This document shows positions 23,185-29,337 of a stretch of 35,936 bases of DNA, one piece after another (position 1 is the stretch's first letter; the number at the start of each line of letters is the position of its first letter). The notes under the pieces were generated by a model that was not told the DNA's origin, searched no databases, and was given only the letters and a program-made list of their open reading frames with translations. A program made the translations under genes and the position numbers. Source of the DNA: a virus; IMG/VR virus record IMGVR_UViG_3300020165_000070, positions 1-35,936 of that record; one strand, 5' to 3'.

Positions 23185-23371
23185 AGCGGTACTCTGCAAT
23201 GACAGCGTTGCCCACTTTCTTAGTTTGAGAAACAATCGGATGGCCTTGAGACCGTAGATCATAAACCCGACTTGCTAGACGGTAACAAGAAAACATCTCT
23301 TGCGCGTCTTTCGTGGTCAGTGGCTTTTTGGTTTTCAGGTAATTCAAGATTTTAGCGTTTTGGCTTTTCAT
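23174..23371 (-). CDS. Helix-turn-helix protein (HTH_39-like)
   Basis: A 65-residue protein: MKSQNAKILNYLKTKKPLTT then DAQEMFSCYRLASRVYDLRSQGHPI and a strand AEYRYAS. This is the small winged-helix-like domain found in many phages, often near integrase or recombination genes. It may regulate the int operon or help in recombination. The ATG overlaps the stop of the upstream mini-gene (ATGA), and its 3' end overlaps the DUF4224 start. Confidence 0.75.
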   Translation of the reverse strand: MKSQNAKILNYLKTKKPLTTKDAQEMFSCYRLASRVYDLRSQGHPIVSQTKKVGNAVIAEYRYAS

Positions 23372-23454
23372 TTTTTACCTCTCAAAGTGTCATAACAATC
23401 AACAATGGTTGCTACTAAAAATGCAATTAAAAAAAGCGCCATGAAATATTCCAT
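23368..23454 (-). CDS. 28-residue membrane peptide
   Basis: ATG 23454 preceded by AAGGAGAAAGTA opens a frame reading MEYFMALFLIAFLVATIV, then DCYDTLRGKK. It is a single hydrophobic helix with a charged C-terminus. The stop overlaps the next start (ATGA), and the ribosome-binding site is excellent, so I take it as a real gene. Function unknown; a membrane anchor or regulator of host processes is possible. Confidence 0.6.
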   Translation of the reverse strand: MEYFMALFLIAFLVATIVDCYDTLRGKK

Positions 23455-23513
23455 TACTTTCTCCTTTAAGTGGCCCACTTGGTAGCGGCTGGGCCAAACC
23501 GCAAGGGGTTTCC

Positions 23514-23909
23514 TTAAAACGGTATATCATCGTCAAAACTTTCTTGTTTTACAGGTTGAGAAGATTTGCCGCTAGATTGAGGTGCAACGTCATGTGATTT
23601 AGCTTGACCAAAAGCTACAGAGCCTACTTTGCACCCAATACTGGTCTTTTCAGTTCCGTCATTTGATTGATAGGTATCTACCTCAAGTTCACCCTGGATT
23701 GTTACGGGCGTTCCTTTTTTAAGATATGGCGCTAAACCTTCAGCACGATCACCCCAAATAGAACATTTGACCCAAACAGTTTTTTTGTTGTCTCCCCAGC
23801 CTTGGGTTAATGCAACGCTAACCGAGCCAATTGGCGTTCCTTTTGTAGTGTGACGAACTTCCATGTCTTGACCGCAGTTACCTGTAAAAATTAAATTATT
23901 AACACTCAT
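23514..23909 (-). CDS. ssb: Single-stranded DNA-binding protein
   Basis: OB-fold SSB of 131 residues. The N-terminal MSVNNLIFTGNCGQDMEVRH, SVALTQGWGD, VWVKCSIWGDRAEGL and GTPVTIQGELEVDTYQ strands are clear. It ends in an acidic tip, DDDIPF, that binds partner proteins. The gene overlaps the exonuclease gene by 4 bp, so that annealing protein, exonuclease and SSB are made from one operon, a typical phage recombination module. Confidence 0.93.
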   Translation of the reverse strand: MSVNNLIFTGNCGQDMEVRHTTKGTPIGSVSVALTQGWGDNKKTVWVKCSIWGDRAEGLAPYLKKGTPVTIQGELEVDTYQSNDGTEKTSIGCKVGSVAFGQAKSHDVAPQSSGKSSQPVKQESFDDDIPF

Positions 23910-24511
23910 TGTCGTTTCTCCATTTCTTTTTCAATAGTTGATACAGCAAGCAAAACTTGCTCCGATAGTTTTTCGATATAATCTTTATCGCGCTTTACAC
24001 GAACAAGAACGTGAGGCATATCAGGATGGTAAGAAAAAAAGTCCCACCACTCTCTGCCTGTTACCCACATACAACCTTGGATTTGTTGATAGTATTTCTT
24101 TACGCCAGATTGCTTGTCGCGCCAATAGCCAGCTTGCGTAGTTTGAGCAGGACACTTAATCTCTAAGCCACCCTCACTAGAGTCACCGATTAATCCATCG
24201 GGACTACAGCCATAACTTTCGCTATCATCAAGAATAAAACCAAACTGATCGACTGTGTTACCGCTGATGAATTCGTAATCGGCCCTTGCTTCTGGCTCAA
24301 GTTCGTTGCCTCTTATCATGTGTTCATTCTGATAGTGCGGCTCAGATTTACCTGTAAGCCTTTCTCCAAGAAGCTGATTAATGTACCCACCAGCACTTGA
24401 AGAGGGCTTTCCCGTCATTGTGATAAGTTTTGAGAACATTGAGGCTGATGGCTTACCCAGACGGGCGGCAAGCCATTCTTCAGTGCCTTGTTCGTGCGGT
24501 GAGATAATCAT
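23906..24511 (-). CDS. YqaJ-family recombination exonuclease
   Basis: Lambda-Exo-like 5'-3' nuclease of 201 residues that makes single-stranded ends for annealing. The signatures are GTEEWLAARLGKPSAS at the N-terminus, RGNELEPEARADYEF (acidic residues near 70-74), CSPDGLIG with Asp105 and GLEIKCP with Glu117 and Lys119. Together these form the PD-(D/E)XK centre. The start overlaps the annealing-protein stop (ATGA). Confidence 0.93.
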   Translation of the reverse strand: MIISPHEQGTEEWLAARLGKPSASMFSKLITMTGKPSSSAGGYINQLLGERLTGKSEPHYQNEHMIRGNELEPEARADYEFISGNTVDQFGFILDDSESYGCSPDGLIGDSSEGGLEIKCPAQTTQAGYWRDKQSGVKKYYQQIQGCMWVTGREWWDFFSYHPDMPHVLVRVKRDKDYIEKLSEQVLLAVSTIEKEMEKRQ

Positions 24512-25098
24512 GCGGCTTTTAATTTCTTTTCGTTCAAAGCGGCAATTGCTCGATCAAACTGGCTGGCTAACAATTTATTAGCAGAGGCAACCTCAAAGTG
24601 CTTACAAAACGCTTTAACGTCTGTATTTGTTTCTTCAAGCAAATCAGTTAATGTTTTAAGCTGCATATCATCAATATACACAGATGGCTCCACTGCTAAC
24701 GATGCAGTATTCCCATCATCATCTTGTGTTGGCAATCCGCAAGCTGCTGACAACGCATATCTTCTAGCGTAGGTAAAGTTTGACCCTGCTCCATGCGCGC
24801 TTACCTTAACTAAAGGCATAGTAAATTCTGATTCAATCCATTCGCCAGATTTATGCATAATTCTAGTGATAACACCCATTCCCTCTGAGTTACTAATCGG
24901 GAATTGCATAAATGCTAGATCGTGATTGCAAAACGGTTGTTTTACAGCCTCAACTACAGCCATCAAATCTGCATAAGTTGATAATTTTCCGTTATTTTTA
25001 AAAGCTGGATTTTGTTTGTTGTTTATCACGCCACCCATTTCGGCTTGCGCTAAACAAAATGCTGCTGATATTTCTTTAATAGATTCAGATGTTTTCAT
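24508..25098 (-). CDS. erf: ERF-family single-strand annealing protein
   Basis: Recombinase that anneals homologous strands. The ERF domain is plain: SIKEISAAFCLAQAEMGGV, YADLMAVVEAVKQPFCNHDL, MQFPISNSEGMGVITRIMH and the diagnostic GAGSNFTYARRYALSAACGL. The 196-residue length is normal. It is followed within the same operon by YqaJ exonuclease and SSB. Confidence 0.93.
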   Translation of the reverse strand: MKTSESIKEISAAFCLAQAEMGGVINNKQNPAFKNNGKLSTYADLMAVVEAVKQPFCNHDLAFMQFPISNSEGMGVITRIMHKSGEWIESEFTMPLVKVSAHGAGSNFTYARRYALSAACGLPTQDDDGNTASLAVEPSVYIDDMQLKTLTDLLEETNTDVKAFCKHFEVASANKLLASQFDRAIAALNEKKLKAA

Positions 25099-25292
25099 TG
25101 TGATGTCCTCTCGCTTAACATTTGCTCAAGGACATATCGAGCCGAATAACCTCGCTCATAATCCCTGTGCATCCCTCGCTTGAACTGGTTGCCGTTTAGC
25201 GAGTCGGTTTCGCCTAAGAAAAAAGCCGTTATATTTGTCACATCCTTTTGCTCTTCTTCCATAAACTGATCAAACATTTTTAAAATATCCAT
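25095..25292 (-). CDS. Unknown early protein (65 aa)
   Basis: A 65-residue acidic-to-neutral protein beginning MDILKMFDQFMEEEQKDV and ending with RYVLEQMLSERTSQ. No family recognised. It overlaps the ERF start by 4 bp (ATGA) and follows the upstream gene by only 2 bp, so it is part of the recombination operon. It is probably helical with no membrane segments. Confidence 0.65.
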   Translation of the reverse strand: MDILKMFDQFMEEEQKDVTNITAFFLGETDSLNGNQFKRGMHRDYERGYSARYVLEQMLSERTSQ

Positions 25293-25294
25293 GA

Positions 25295-25624
25295 CTAACT
25301 CCTATGGTCGATTACGCGCTTGGCATAGCCTTCCAGTTGATCAAATACAATGTGACCGATGGACTCGAAATTCTTAGATGCGAACGCGTAAAGCAAAGCC
25401 TCTTCAACATCAGCTAGTCTCATCGCGTTTTGGCGCATATAAAAAAATGTGGTTGCGGCAGGGTAAGGTTCAGTCACTCCATCAACGCTCATGCCTTCCC
25501 ATAAAATTAATGGGTCAGCGAGGGTGTCGCAGATTTGCTCGTGACTTACGCCTTCATCTTCCAAGCCATATGGATTTGAATCATCCTCTGGCGGGTCTAC
25601 TCGATTGGGATTGTCTTTGTACAT
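25295..25624 (-). CDS. Unknown acidic early protein (109 aa)
   Basis: The start chosen is ATG 25624 (MYKDNPNRVDPPEDD) because GGGGAAC lies at the correct distance; a longer frame to 25684 overlaps the Cro-like gene. The acidic N-terminal region (DPPEDDSNPYGLEDE) is followed by helices (LADVEEALLYAFASKNF). No family recognised. It is the second gene of the leftward early operon. Confidence 0.6.
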   Translation of the reverse strand: MYKDNPNRVDPPEDDSNPYGLEDEGVSHEQICDTLADPLILWEGMSVDGVTEPYPAATTFFYMRQNAMRLADVEEALLYAFASKNFESIGHIVFDQLEGYAKRVIDHRS

Positions 25625-25637
25625 AATAATGTTCCCC

Positions 25638-25838
25638 TTATTGCTGATAAATTTCATCAGTTGATACCTCAAAATATTCAGCAAGTCTTAAAGCGGTATC
25701 GCGTGACGGTGTTTTAGTCACCCCAGAACACAGCTTTGAAATTGTTTGCTGACTAACGCCAGTGGCCTGAGCAATTTGAACTTGGCTCAAGCTGTTTGAG
25801 GCCATCATCTGCGTTAAAAAAGTGTTGCCTTGTTCCAT
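25638..25838 (-). CDS. Cro-like HTH regulator
   Basis: A 66-residue protein consisting of a single HTH domain of the Cro/C1 (XRE) type: SLSQVQIAQATGVSQQTISKL with a recognition helix near residues 28-40, then PSRDTALRLAEYFEV. Size and position suggest the Cro-like factor that turns off the repressor gene. It is the first gene of the leftward recombination-integration operon, unlike lambda, where cro heads the replication operon. The start follows AAGGA at a good distance. It faces the HTH gene at 25991 across three operators. Confidence 0.85.
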   Translation of the reverse strand: MEQGNTFLTQMMASNSLSQVQIAQATGVSQQTISKLCSGVTKTPSRDTALRLAEYFEVSTDEIYQQ

Positions 25839-25863
25839 AATATTTCCTTAAAAGTATTTCAGT

Positions 25864-25945
25864 AACGCGTACAAGCGTAACATTAAAAACTTAATGGTGC
25901 AACGCGTAAAAGCGTATTAATTTAAAAAACTTGCGTACAAGCGTA
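25864..25945. promoter_or_regulatory. Immunity operators O1-O3 between divergent regulators
   Basis: Three copies of a dyad ACGC-N6-GCGT. O1 is AACGCGTACAAGCGTA at 25864-25879, O2 is AACGCGTAAAAGCGTA at 25901-25916 and O3 is CTTGCGTACAAGCGTA at 25930-25945 (first arm imperfect). An extra half-site, AACGCG, is at 25961. Centres are 37 and 29 bp apart. The spacer is always GTANAA, so these are one binding-site family, for the repressor and Cro-like proteins. Confidence 0.8.
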
Positions 25946-25959
25946 CTTAAAGGTAATCT
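25931..25959 (+). promoter_or_regulatory. Rightward promoter of the repressor-like gene
   Basis: TTGCGT (25931-25936), a 17-bp spacer and TAATCT (25954-25959), about 32 bp before the ATG at 25991. O3 covers the -35 box, so the repressor or Cro-like protein would control it. No comparably good leftward promoter is seen; one must exist for the gene at 25838. Confidence 0.5.
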
Positions 25960-25990
25960 AAACGCGTTATTTGATAGAGTGTAAAAATCA

Positions 25991-26311
25991 ATGGAAATGG
26001 GTGATAGGGTTAAGCAAGCGCGGTTAAATGCCGGGATGACGCAAGCAATGCTCGCTAAAATCTCAGGCGTTGATCAGACCAGGATAAGCGCGATTGAGCT
26101 TAACAAGAATAAAAAAACAAGCTGCTTGATTGCGTTGGGTCAAGCAATGGGTGTCGATCCTACCTATTTGGAAACTGGCGTTTCCGAAGATGAAATTAAA
26201 GTTGATCACACCGCGTTGGAAAAAGAAATTTTAAATCTCATCATGCAGTTGTCTGATGATGATCGCGCTCGCGAAATCGCTTACATTCAAAAATTAATTG
26301 ACAAATCTTAA
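25991..26311 (+). CDS. Repressor-like HTH protein (C1 type)
   Basis: A 106-residue protein with an N-terminal XRE HTH domain (MGDRVKQARLNAGMTQAMLA, recognition helix in VDQTRISAIELNKN) and a short helical C-terminus. There is no LexA-type peptidase domain, so it would not be cleaved by RecA as lambda CI is; induction must work another way. The ribosome-binding site is weak (AGAGTG), fitting low expression. It is transcribed away from the Cro-like gene and is a candidate lysogeny repressor, although the two roles could be reversed. Confidence 0.75.
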   Translation: MEMGDRVKQARLNAGMTQAMLAKISGVDQTRISAIELNKNKKTSCLIALGQAMGVDPTYLETGVSEDEIKVDHTALEKEILNLIMQLSDDDRAREIAYIQKLIDKS

Positions 26312-26460
26312 CTGCTATTGACGCGCATTGCTGAAATAAGCGCAAGATTATAGTCGCGCACATATCGCTTGGCTGTTTCGTGTTCGTGTTGATTTTTTAG
26401 ACGAGAGAGAAGGTGTTGTTTTTGAGGGACACTGAGAAGTTTTAGGTTTTTTAAAATCAT
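26308..26460 (-). CDS. Possible small protein convergent to the repressor (50 aa)
   Basis: ATG 26460 opens a frame beginning MILKNLKLLSVPQKQHLL and ending ALISAMRVNSS; the stop overlaps the repressor stop on the other strand. It is basic and helical, with a codon pattern that looks coding. Its start lies just after the stop of the 38-residue frame upstream. No family recognised, and expression is unproven. Confidence 0.4.
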   Translation of the reverse strand: MILKNLKLLSVPQKQHLLSRLKNQHEHETAKRYVRDYNLALISAMRVNSS

Positions 26461-26461
26461 A

Positions 26462-26578
26462 TCATTTTCCACAACATTGCCCCCCTGAATCCGCCGCCCA
26501 CCACAGCATTTCTGCGGTCATTTGATGACAGCTCAAGCTTACGAGCGCATAGTAATTTGAATGCGTATTGACCATCAT
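26462..26578 (-). CDS. Possible small protein upstream of the 50-aa frame (38 aa)
   Basis: ATG 26578 after AAGGAATAAG opens a frame beginning MMVNTHSNYYALVSLSCH and ending DSGGQCCGK. The stop is next to the ATG of the following small frame. It has four Cys and a WW pair, which might bind a metal. It is transcribed away from the replication operon. No family recognised. Confidence 0.35.
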   Translation of the reverse strand: MMVNTHSNYYALVSLSCHQMTAEMLWWAADSGGQCCGK

Positions 26579-26772
26579 TTTTTCTTATTCCTTTTATTAG
26601 CATTTTTAATACCCTTTCACTCTGGCATACATTTGGGCATTCAGCAAATAAAAATACGCATTTGATTAAAAAAATACGCGTAGAAACGTAACAGTAGCTT
26701 TAACGCCTATTGCTATAACGCGTAAAAGCGTATATAGTTTGCTCAATAATTGCATAAAAAAGGGAAAGTTTA
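26579..26772. other. Non-coding control region ahead of the replication operon
   Basis: No gene of its own. It holds operators O5 and O6 and the early promoter, and separates possible leftward small frames from the rightward replication genes. Confidence 0.6.
26675..26738 (+). promoter_or_regulatory. Early rightward promoter with operators O5 and O6
   Basis: O5 (TACGCGTAGAAACGTA, 26675-26690) and O6 (AACGCGTAAAAGCGTA, 26717-26732) repeat the immunity dyad. O6 exactly fills the 17-bp spacer between TTGCTA (26710-26715) and TATAGT (26733-26738), a good promoter 35 bp before the GTG start of the replication gene. Binding at O6 would block it. Confidence 0.7.
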
Positions 26773-27423
26773 GTGCAAGAACGCGACTTCAAAGGAATAT
26801 GGATACCACGCGAGATATGGCTTGCAAGCGAACTGACCCTCCTAGAAAAGATTTTTTTAGTTGAAATAGACTCCCTAGACAACGAGCAAAATTGCTATGC
26901 ATCAAATGCATACTTTGCGGAATTCTTTGGCATTTCAAAAGGTCGATGCACTCAAATCATTAAGTCACTTGAGGCCAAGGGCTTTATACAGATTCAATTA
27001 ATCCGCGATAAAAACGTGATTACAAAGAGGGTCTTGAGGGTAGTTAATAAATTAAACACCCCCCTATCAAAAACTAAACAGGGGTATTTAGAAAATGCTG
27101 AAGGTAATAATACATCTCTTAATAATACAGATATAGGGGGCAATCCCCCCAAACGATTCACAAAACCTTCTCTTGCTCAAGTCACTGAGTACAAAAATCA
27201 AAATCAATATATCTCCGATCCACAGGCTTTTCTTGATTACCACGAAAGCAGGGGATGGGTAGTTGGTCGATCACCGATGAAAGATTGGAAAGGCGCATTC
27301 AGGCGGTGGGAAAGCAATGAAAAAAAATGGAGCAAAGAAAATGCAAATAAACAATCTGCTACAGAGCGCAGAAGTGACTACGCCTCAGGTCTCTACGACT
27401 ACAGGAAAGCTACAAACTTTTAG
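26773..27423 (+). CDS. Replication initiation protein, O-like
   Basis: GTG start with AGGGAAAG upstream. The 216-residue protein has an N-terminal winged-helix domain (FKGIWIPREIWLASELTLLE, then FFGISKGRCTQIIKSLEAKG) that would bind the origin. Next is a variable linker, and the C-terminus carries FLDYHESRGWVVGRSPMKDW and KGAFRRWE, a motif found in many phage O-type and DnaT-type proteins. The origin is probably within the linker coding region, as in lambda, but no clear iterons are seen. The end overlaps the next gene by about 100 bp. Confidence 0.8.
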   Translation: MQERDFKGIWIPREIWLASELTLLEKIFLVEIDSLDNEQNCYASNAYFAEFFGISKGRCTQIIKSLEAKGFIQIQLIRDKNVITKRVLRVVNKLNTPLSKTKQGYLENAEGNNTSLNNTDIGGNPPKRFTKPSLAQVTEYKNQNQYISDPQAFLDYHESRGWVVGRSPMKDWKGAFRRWESNEKKWSKENANKQSATERRSDYASGLYDYRKATNF

Positions 27424-27814
27424 TGATGATGATAAAGATGCGATTGCTTATTTTTTTATGCGACTTCAAAACACCTATGGTACGGCAAAGATGCAAAGCC
27501 AGTGGCCTGATGCTGAGAGTTTAAGTCTAGCTAGAAGAGAGTTTGGTAAACAGATTGCAAAGTTTAGTCGAGAGGAGATGGCAGAGGCATTTGATCTTGT
27601 ACACAAGGAAAAAAGGGCAGGCAATGATCGTTTCAGTTGGCCTGACATCGACGCAATCATCGGCTTGTTGACTAACGAGGGCGTGTTTACTGGGTCGGCA
27701 GGGACGTTGGCACATAAGCCCTATGTTGCTGAATTGCCAACCTGTACAGCGGCAGAGAGAAAAGAATTTGCAAAAAAGGGCATTGCAGAGTTGAGAGGTT
27801 TATTCGATGGGTGA
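27317..27814 (+). CDS. Helicase loader-like protein, P-like
   Basis: Second gene of the replication operon. The 165-residue protein contains DAIAYFFMRLQNTYGTAKM, ARREFGKQIAKFSREEMAEAF and FSWPDIDAIIGLL, a pattern reminiscent of lambda P-type proteins that load DnaB helicase. ATG 27317 follows GTGGGAAAG; ATG 27341 is another possible start. The long overlap with the O-like frame is unusual. Assignment rests on position and weak motif similarity. Confidence 0.65.
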   Translation: MKKNGAKKMQINNLLQSAEVTTPQVSTTTGKLQTFSDDDKDAIAYFFMRLQNTYGTAKMQSQWPDAESLSLARREFGKQIAKFSREEMAEAFDLVHKEKRAGNDRFSWPDIDAIIGLLTNEGVFTGSAGTLAHKPYVAELPTCTAAERKEFAKKGIAELRGLFDG

Positions 27815-28067
27815 TCCAAAATTGCCGAACAAATATAAATTCTTAGGTGATGATTCTCGATTCACATTTGGTTGTTCTTACACCAAGAACGAGATCATTG
27901 CGCGATCCGGTGGAAACGAGCATACGATTCGCAATCGCTTATCCAATCAGCGTGATTTTACGGAATATTTATTTAAAAGAAAATCCAAAGCGGTGCGTCC
28001 TGAAAGTGTCTGCGAAACAACGCTTGAAAAGTTTTCTGCCGGATGGCTAAAGCGGAGGTTGATTTGA
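27807..28067 (+). CDS. Unknown early protein (86 aa)
   Basis: A basic 86-residue protein with TFGCSYTKNEIIARSGGNEH and TIRNRLSNQRDFTEYLF; the middle may be a DNA-binding helix-turn-helix. It overlaps the P-like gene by 8 bp and the following gene by 4 bp. No family recognised. Confidence 0.6.
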   Translation: MGDPKLPNKYKFLGDDSRFTFGCSYTKNEIIARSGGNEHTIRNRLSNQRDFTEYLFKRKSKAVRPESVCETTLEKFSAGWLKRRLI

Positions 28068-28231
28068 GCATTGATGACGCAATAGCAAGGGTCAAGTTGA
28101 TCAACTCGATGGGTGACGATGCCTATATTTGCGAGAGAGGTGGTGCGCTTTGCGTCTTATCTGAGCATACGGTTAGGAATTGGGAAAACCGTAATGCCCA
28201 AGTGATCGAGATTTGTAAGGTGGCGCGATGA
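28064..28231 (+). CDS. Unknown small early protein (TTG start)
   Basis: The TTG at 28064 follows a perfect GGAGG at 28054-28058 and overlaps the upstream stop (TTGA), so it is preferred over the ATG at 28043, which has no good ribosome-binding site. The 55-residue product, SIDDAIARVKLINSMGDDAY and onward to RNWENRNAQVIEICKVAR, is not recognised. It lies in a chain of overlapping genes between replication and nin-type genes. Confidence 0.6.
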   Translation: MSIDDAIARVKLINSMGDDAYICERGGALCVLSEHTVRNWENRNAQVIEICKVAR

Positions 28232-28698
28232 GTGAACTTGGCTTATTGAGATATCCGGTGAGAATTGTTAACGATCATCAGAGAGATGAGTTAGCAAAAA
28301 GCATTCGCAGCATCGAGACATCTCTTAACAAACCTATCCTGGTCACTATTACAGACGCGCAAGAAAAGCGATCTCACGCCATTAATCGTCTAGCGCATAT
28401 GTGGTATGCGGACTGCGCTGAACAGGGTCGAGAGTATACGCCAGAGCAAATTAAGTGCCTCGCTAAATTGAAGTGGGGCGTTCCCATTATGCGGAAACAT
28501 AAAAAGTTTAATACCACTTGGATGAAGTTGGTTCACGCCTTTCCAGACTATGAGGAAAAGGTTGCGTTTATGGAATATCTGCCTGTGACTTCTTTGATGA
28601 CCAACCCAGAGATGAGCGAGTTTATGAATCACTTTCAGGCAGTGATGGGCAGTCGTTATGAGTTGACTGATCCTAGATTGCAGGGAATAGAGTTGTGA
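28228..28698 (+). CDS. NinB-like recombination protein
   Basis: A 156-residue protein with KPILVTITDAQEKRSHAINR followed by LAHMWYADCAEQGREYTPEQ, and basic patches such as RKHKKF. This resembles NinB (Orf), which stimulates strand annealing and replaces RecFOR functions in lambda. The similarity is limited to the N-terminal part, so NinB-like is the most that can be said. ATGA overlap with the upstream gene. Confidence 0.6.
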   Translation: MSELGLLRYPVRIVNDHQRDELAKSIRSIETSLNKPILVTITDAQEKRSHAINRLAHMWYADCAEQGREYTPEQIKCLAKLKWGVPIMRKHKKFNTTWMKLVHAFPDYEEKVAFMEYLPVTSLMTNPEMSEFMNHFQAVMGSRYELTDPRLQGIEL

Positions 28699-28907
28699 TT
28701 AGTTTAAAAGTATTTTACCTAACGAAAATTTATTGGCCTTTGCTAATGGTCAAGGTGCGACTGCTTGGGTTATGTAAAAAGGCTTACAAAGTTTACAACA
28801 CAAAGTTTAAGAAACATTGCCGTTGTGCGTACACGATCAAGCCCAGTTTGGTTGAGGTGGTTTGTGCTAATTGCGGTGGCATTCAAAAGCATAGCAGGTG
28901 GAAGTGA
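28695..28907 (+). CDS. Small basic protein with Cys cluster (70 aa)
   Basis: GTG start overlapping the previous stop (GTGA). The N-terminal half is hydrophobic and basic; the C-terminal half has CRCAY, VVCANCGGIQKHS, a potential zinc-binding ribbon. It ends just at the NinG start. Family not recognised. Confidence 0.55.
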   Translation: MISLKVFYLTKIYWPLLMVKVRLLGLCKKAYKVYNTKFKKHCRCAYTIKPSLVEVVCANCGGIQKHSRWK

Positions 28908-29335
28908 TGGCAAAGAAAAAACCGCCAACGATTGCTCAAGAGGTTGAAAAGGCAGCGGTGCTTTTGCAGAAACTGGTGCGACTAAAAGCCGCAGATGAGA
29001 ATGGAATGGTGAGTTGCGTGACCTGTGGCGTTACCAGAAAGTGGAACGATGAAATGCAGGGTGGTCATTTTTTTGAGCGTTCAAGAATAGCAACAAAGCT
29101 GACGGTTGAGAACGTCCATCCTCAATGCTCTGGATGTAACTGTTTCAAAATGAAAACAACAGGCGGGGTTCTTCAATACAGGAGATACATGGTTGAAATG
29201 TATGGCGAGAAGGGTGTTGACGAGTTAGAGGTGCTGTCAAGAAATATCAAGAAATACAACAGGCCAGAGGTTGCAGATATTAAAGCGGATTTTAAAAAGC
29301 AGATTAAATTTCACTCAGAAAGGATCGGGGCTTAA
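28907..29335 (+). CDS. ninG: NinG-family recombination protein
   Basis: The start used is ATG 28907 (MAKKKPPTIA). The 142-residue protein carries SCVTCGVTRKWNDEMQGGHF with Cys37, Cys40 and His54, then VENVHPQCSGCNCF with Cys74, Cys77 and Cys79, and LQYRRYMVEMYG. This is the signature of NinG/Rap, an endonuclease that acts on Holliday junctions and recombination intermediates. It lies in the nin-like part of the early operon. Confidence 0.88.
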   Translation: MAKKKPPTIAQEVEKAAVLLQKLVRLKAADENGMVSCVTCGVTRKWNDEMQGGHFFERSRIATKLTVENVHPQCSGCNCFKMKTTGGVLQYRRYMVEMYGEKGVDELEVLSRNIKKYNRPEVADIKADFKKQIKFHSERIGA

Positions 29336-29337
29336 AA

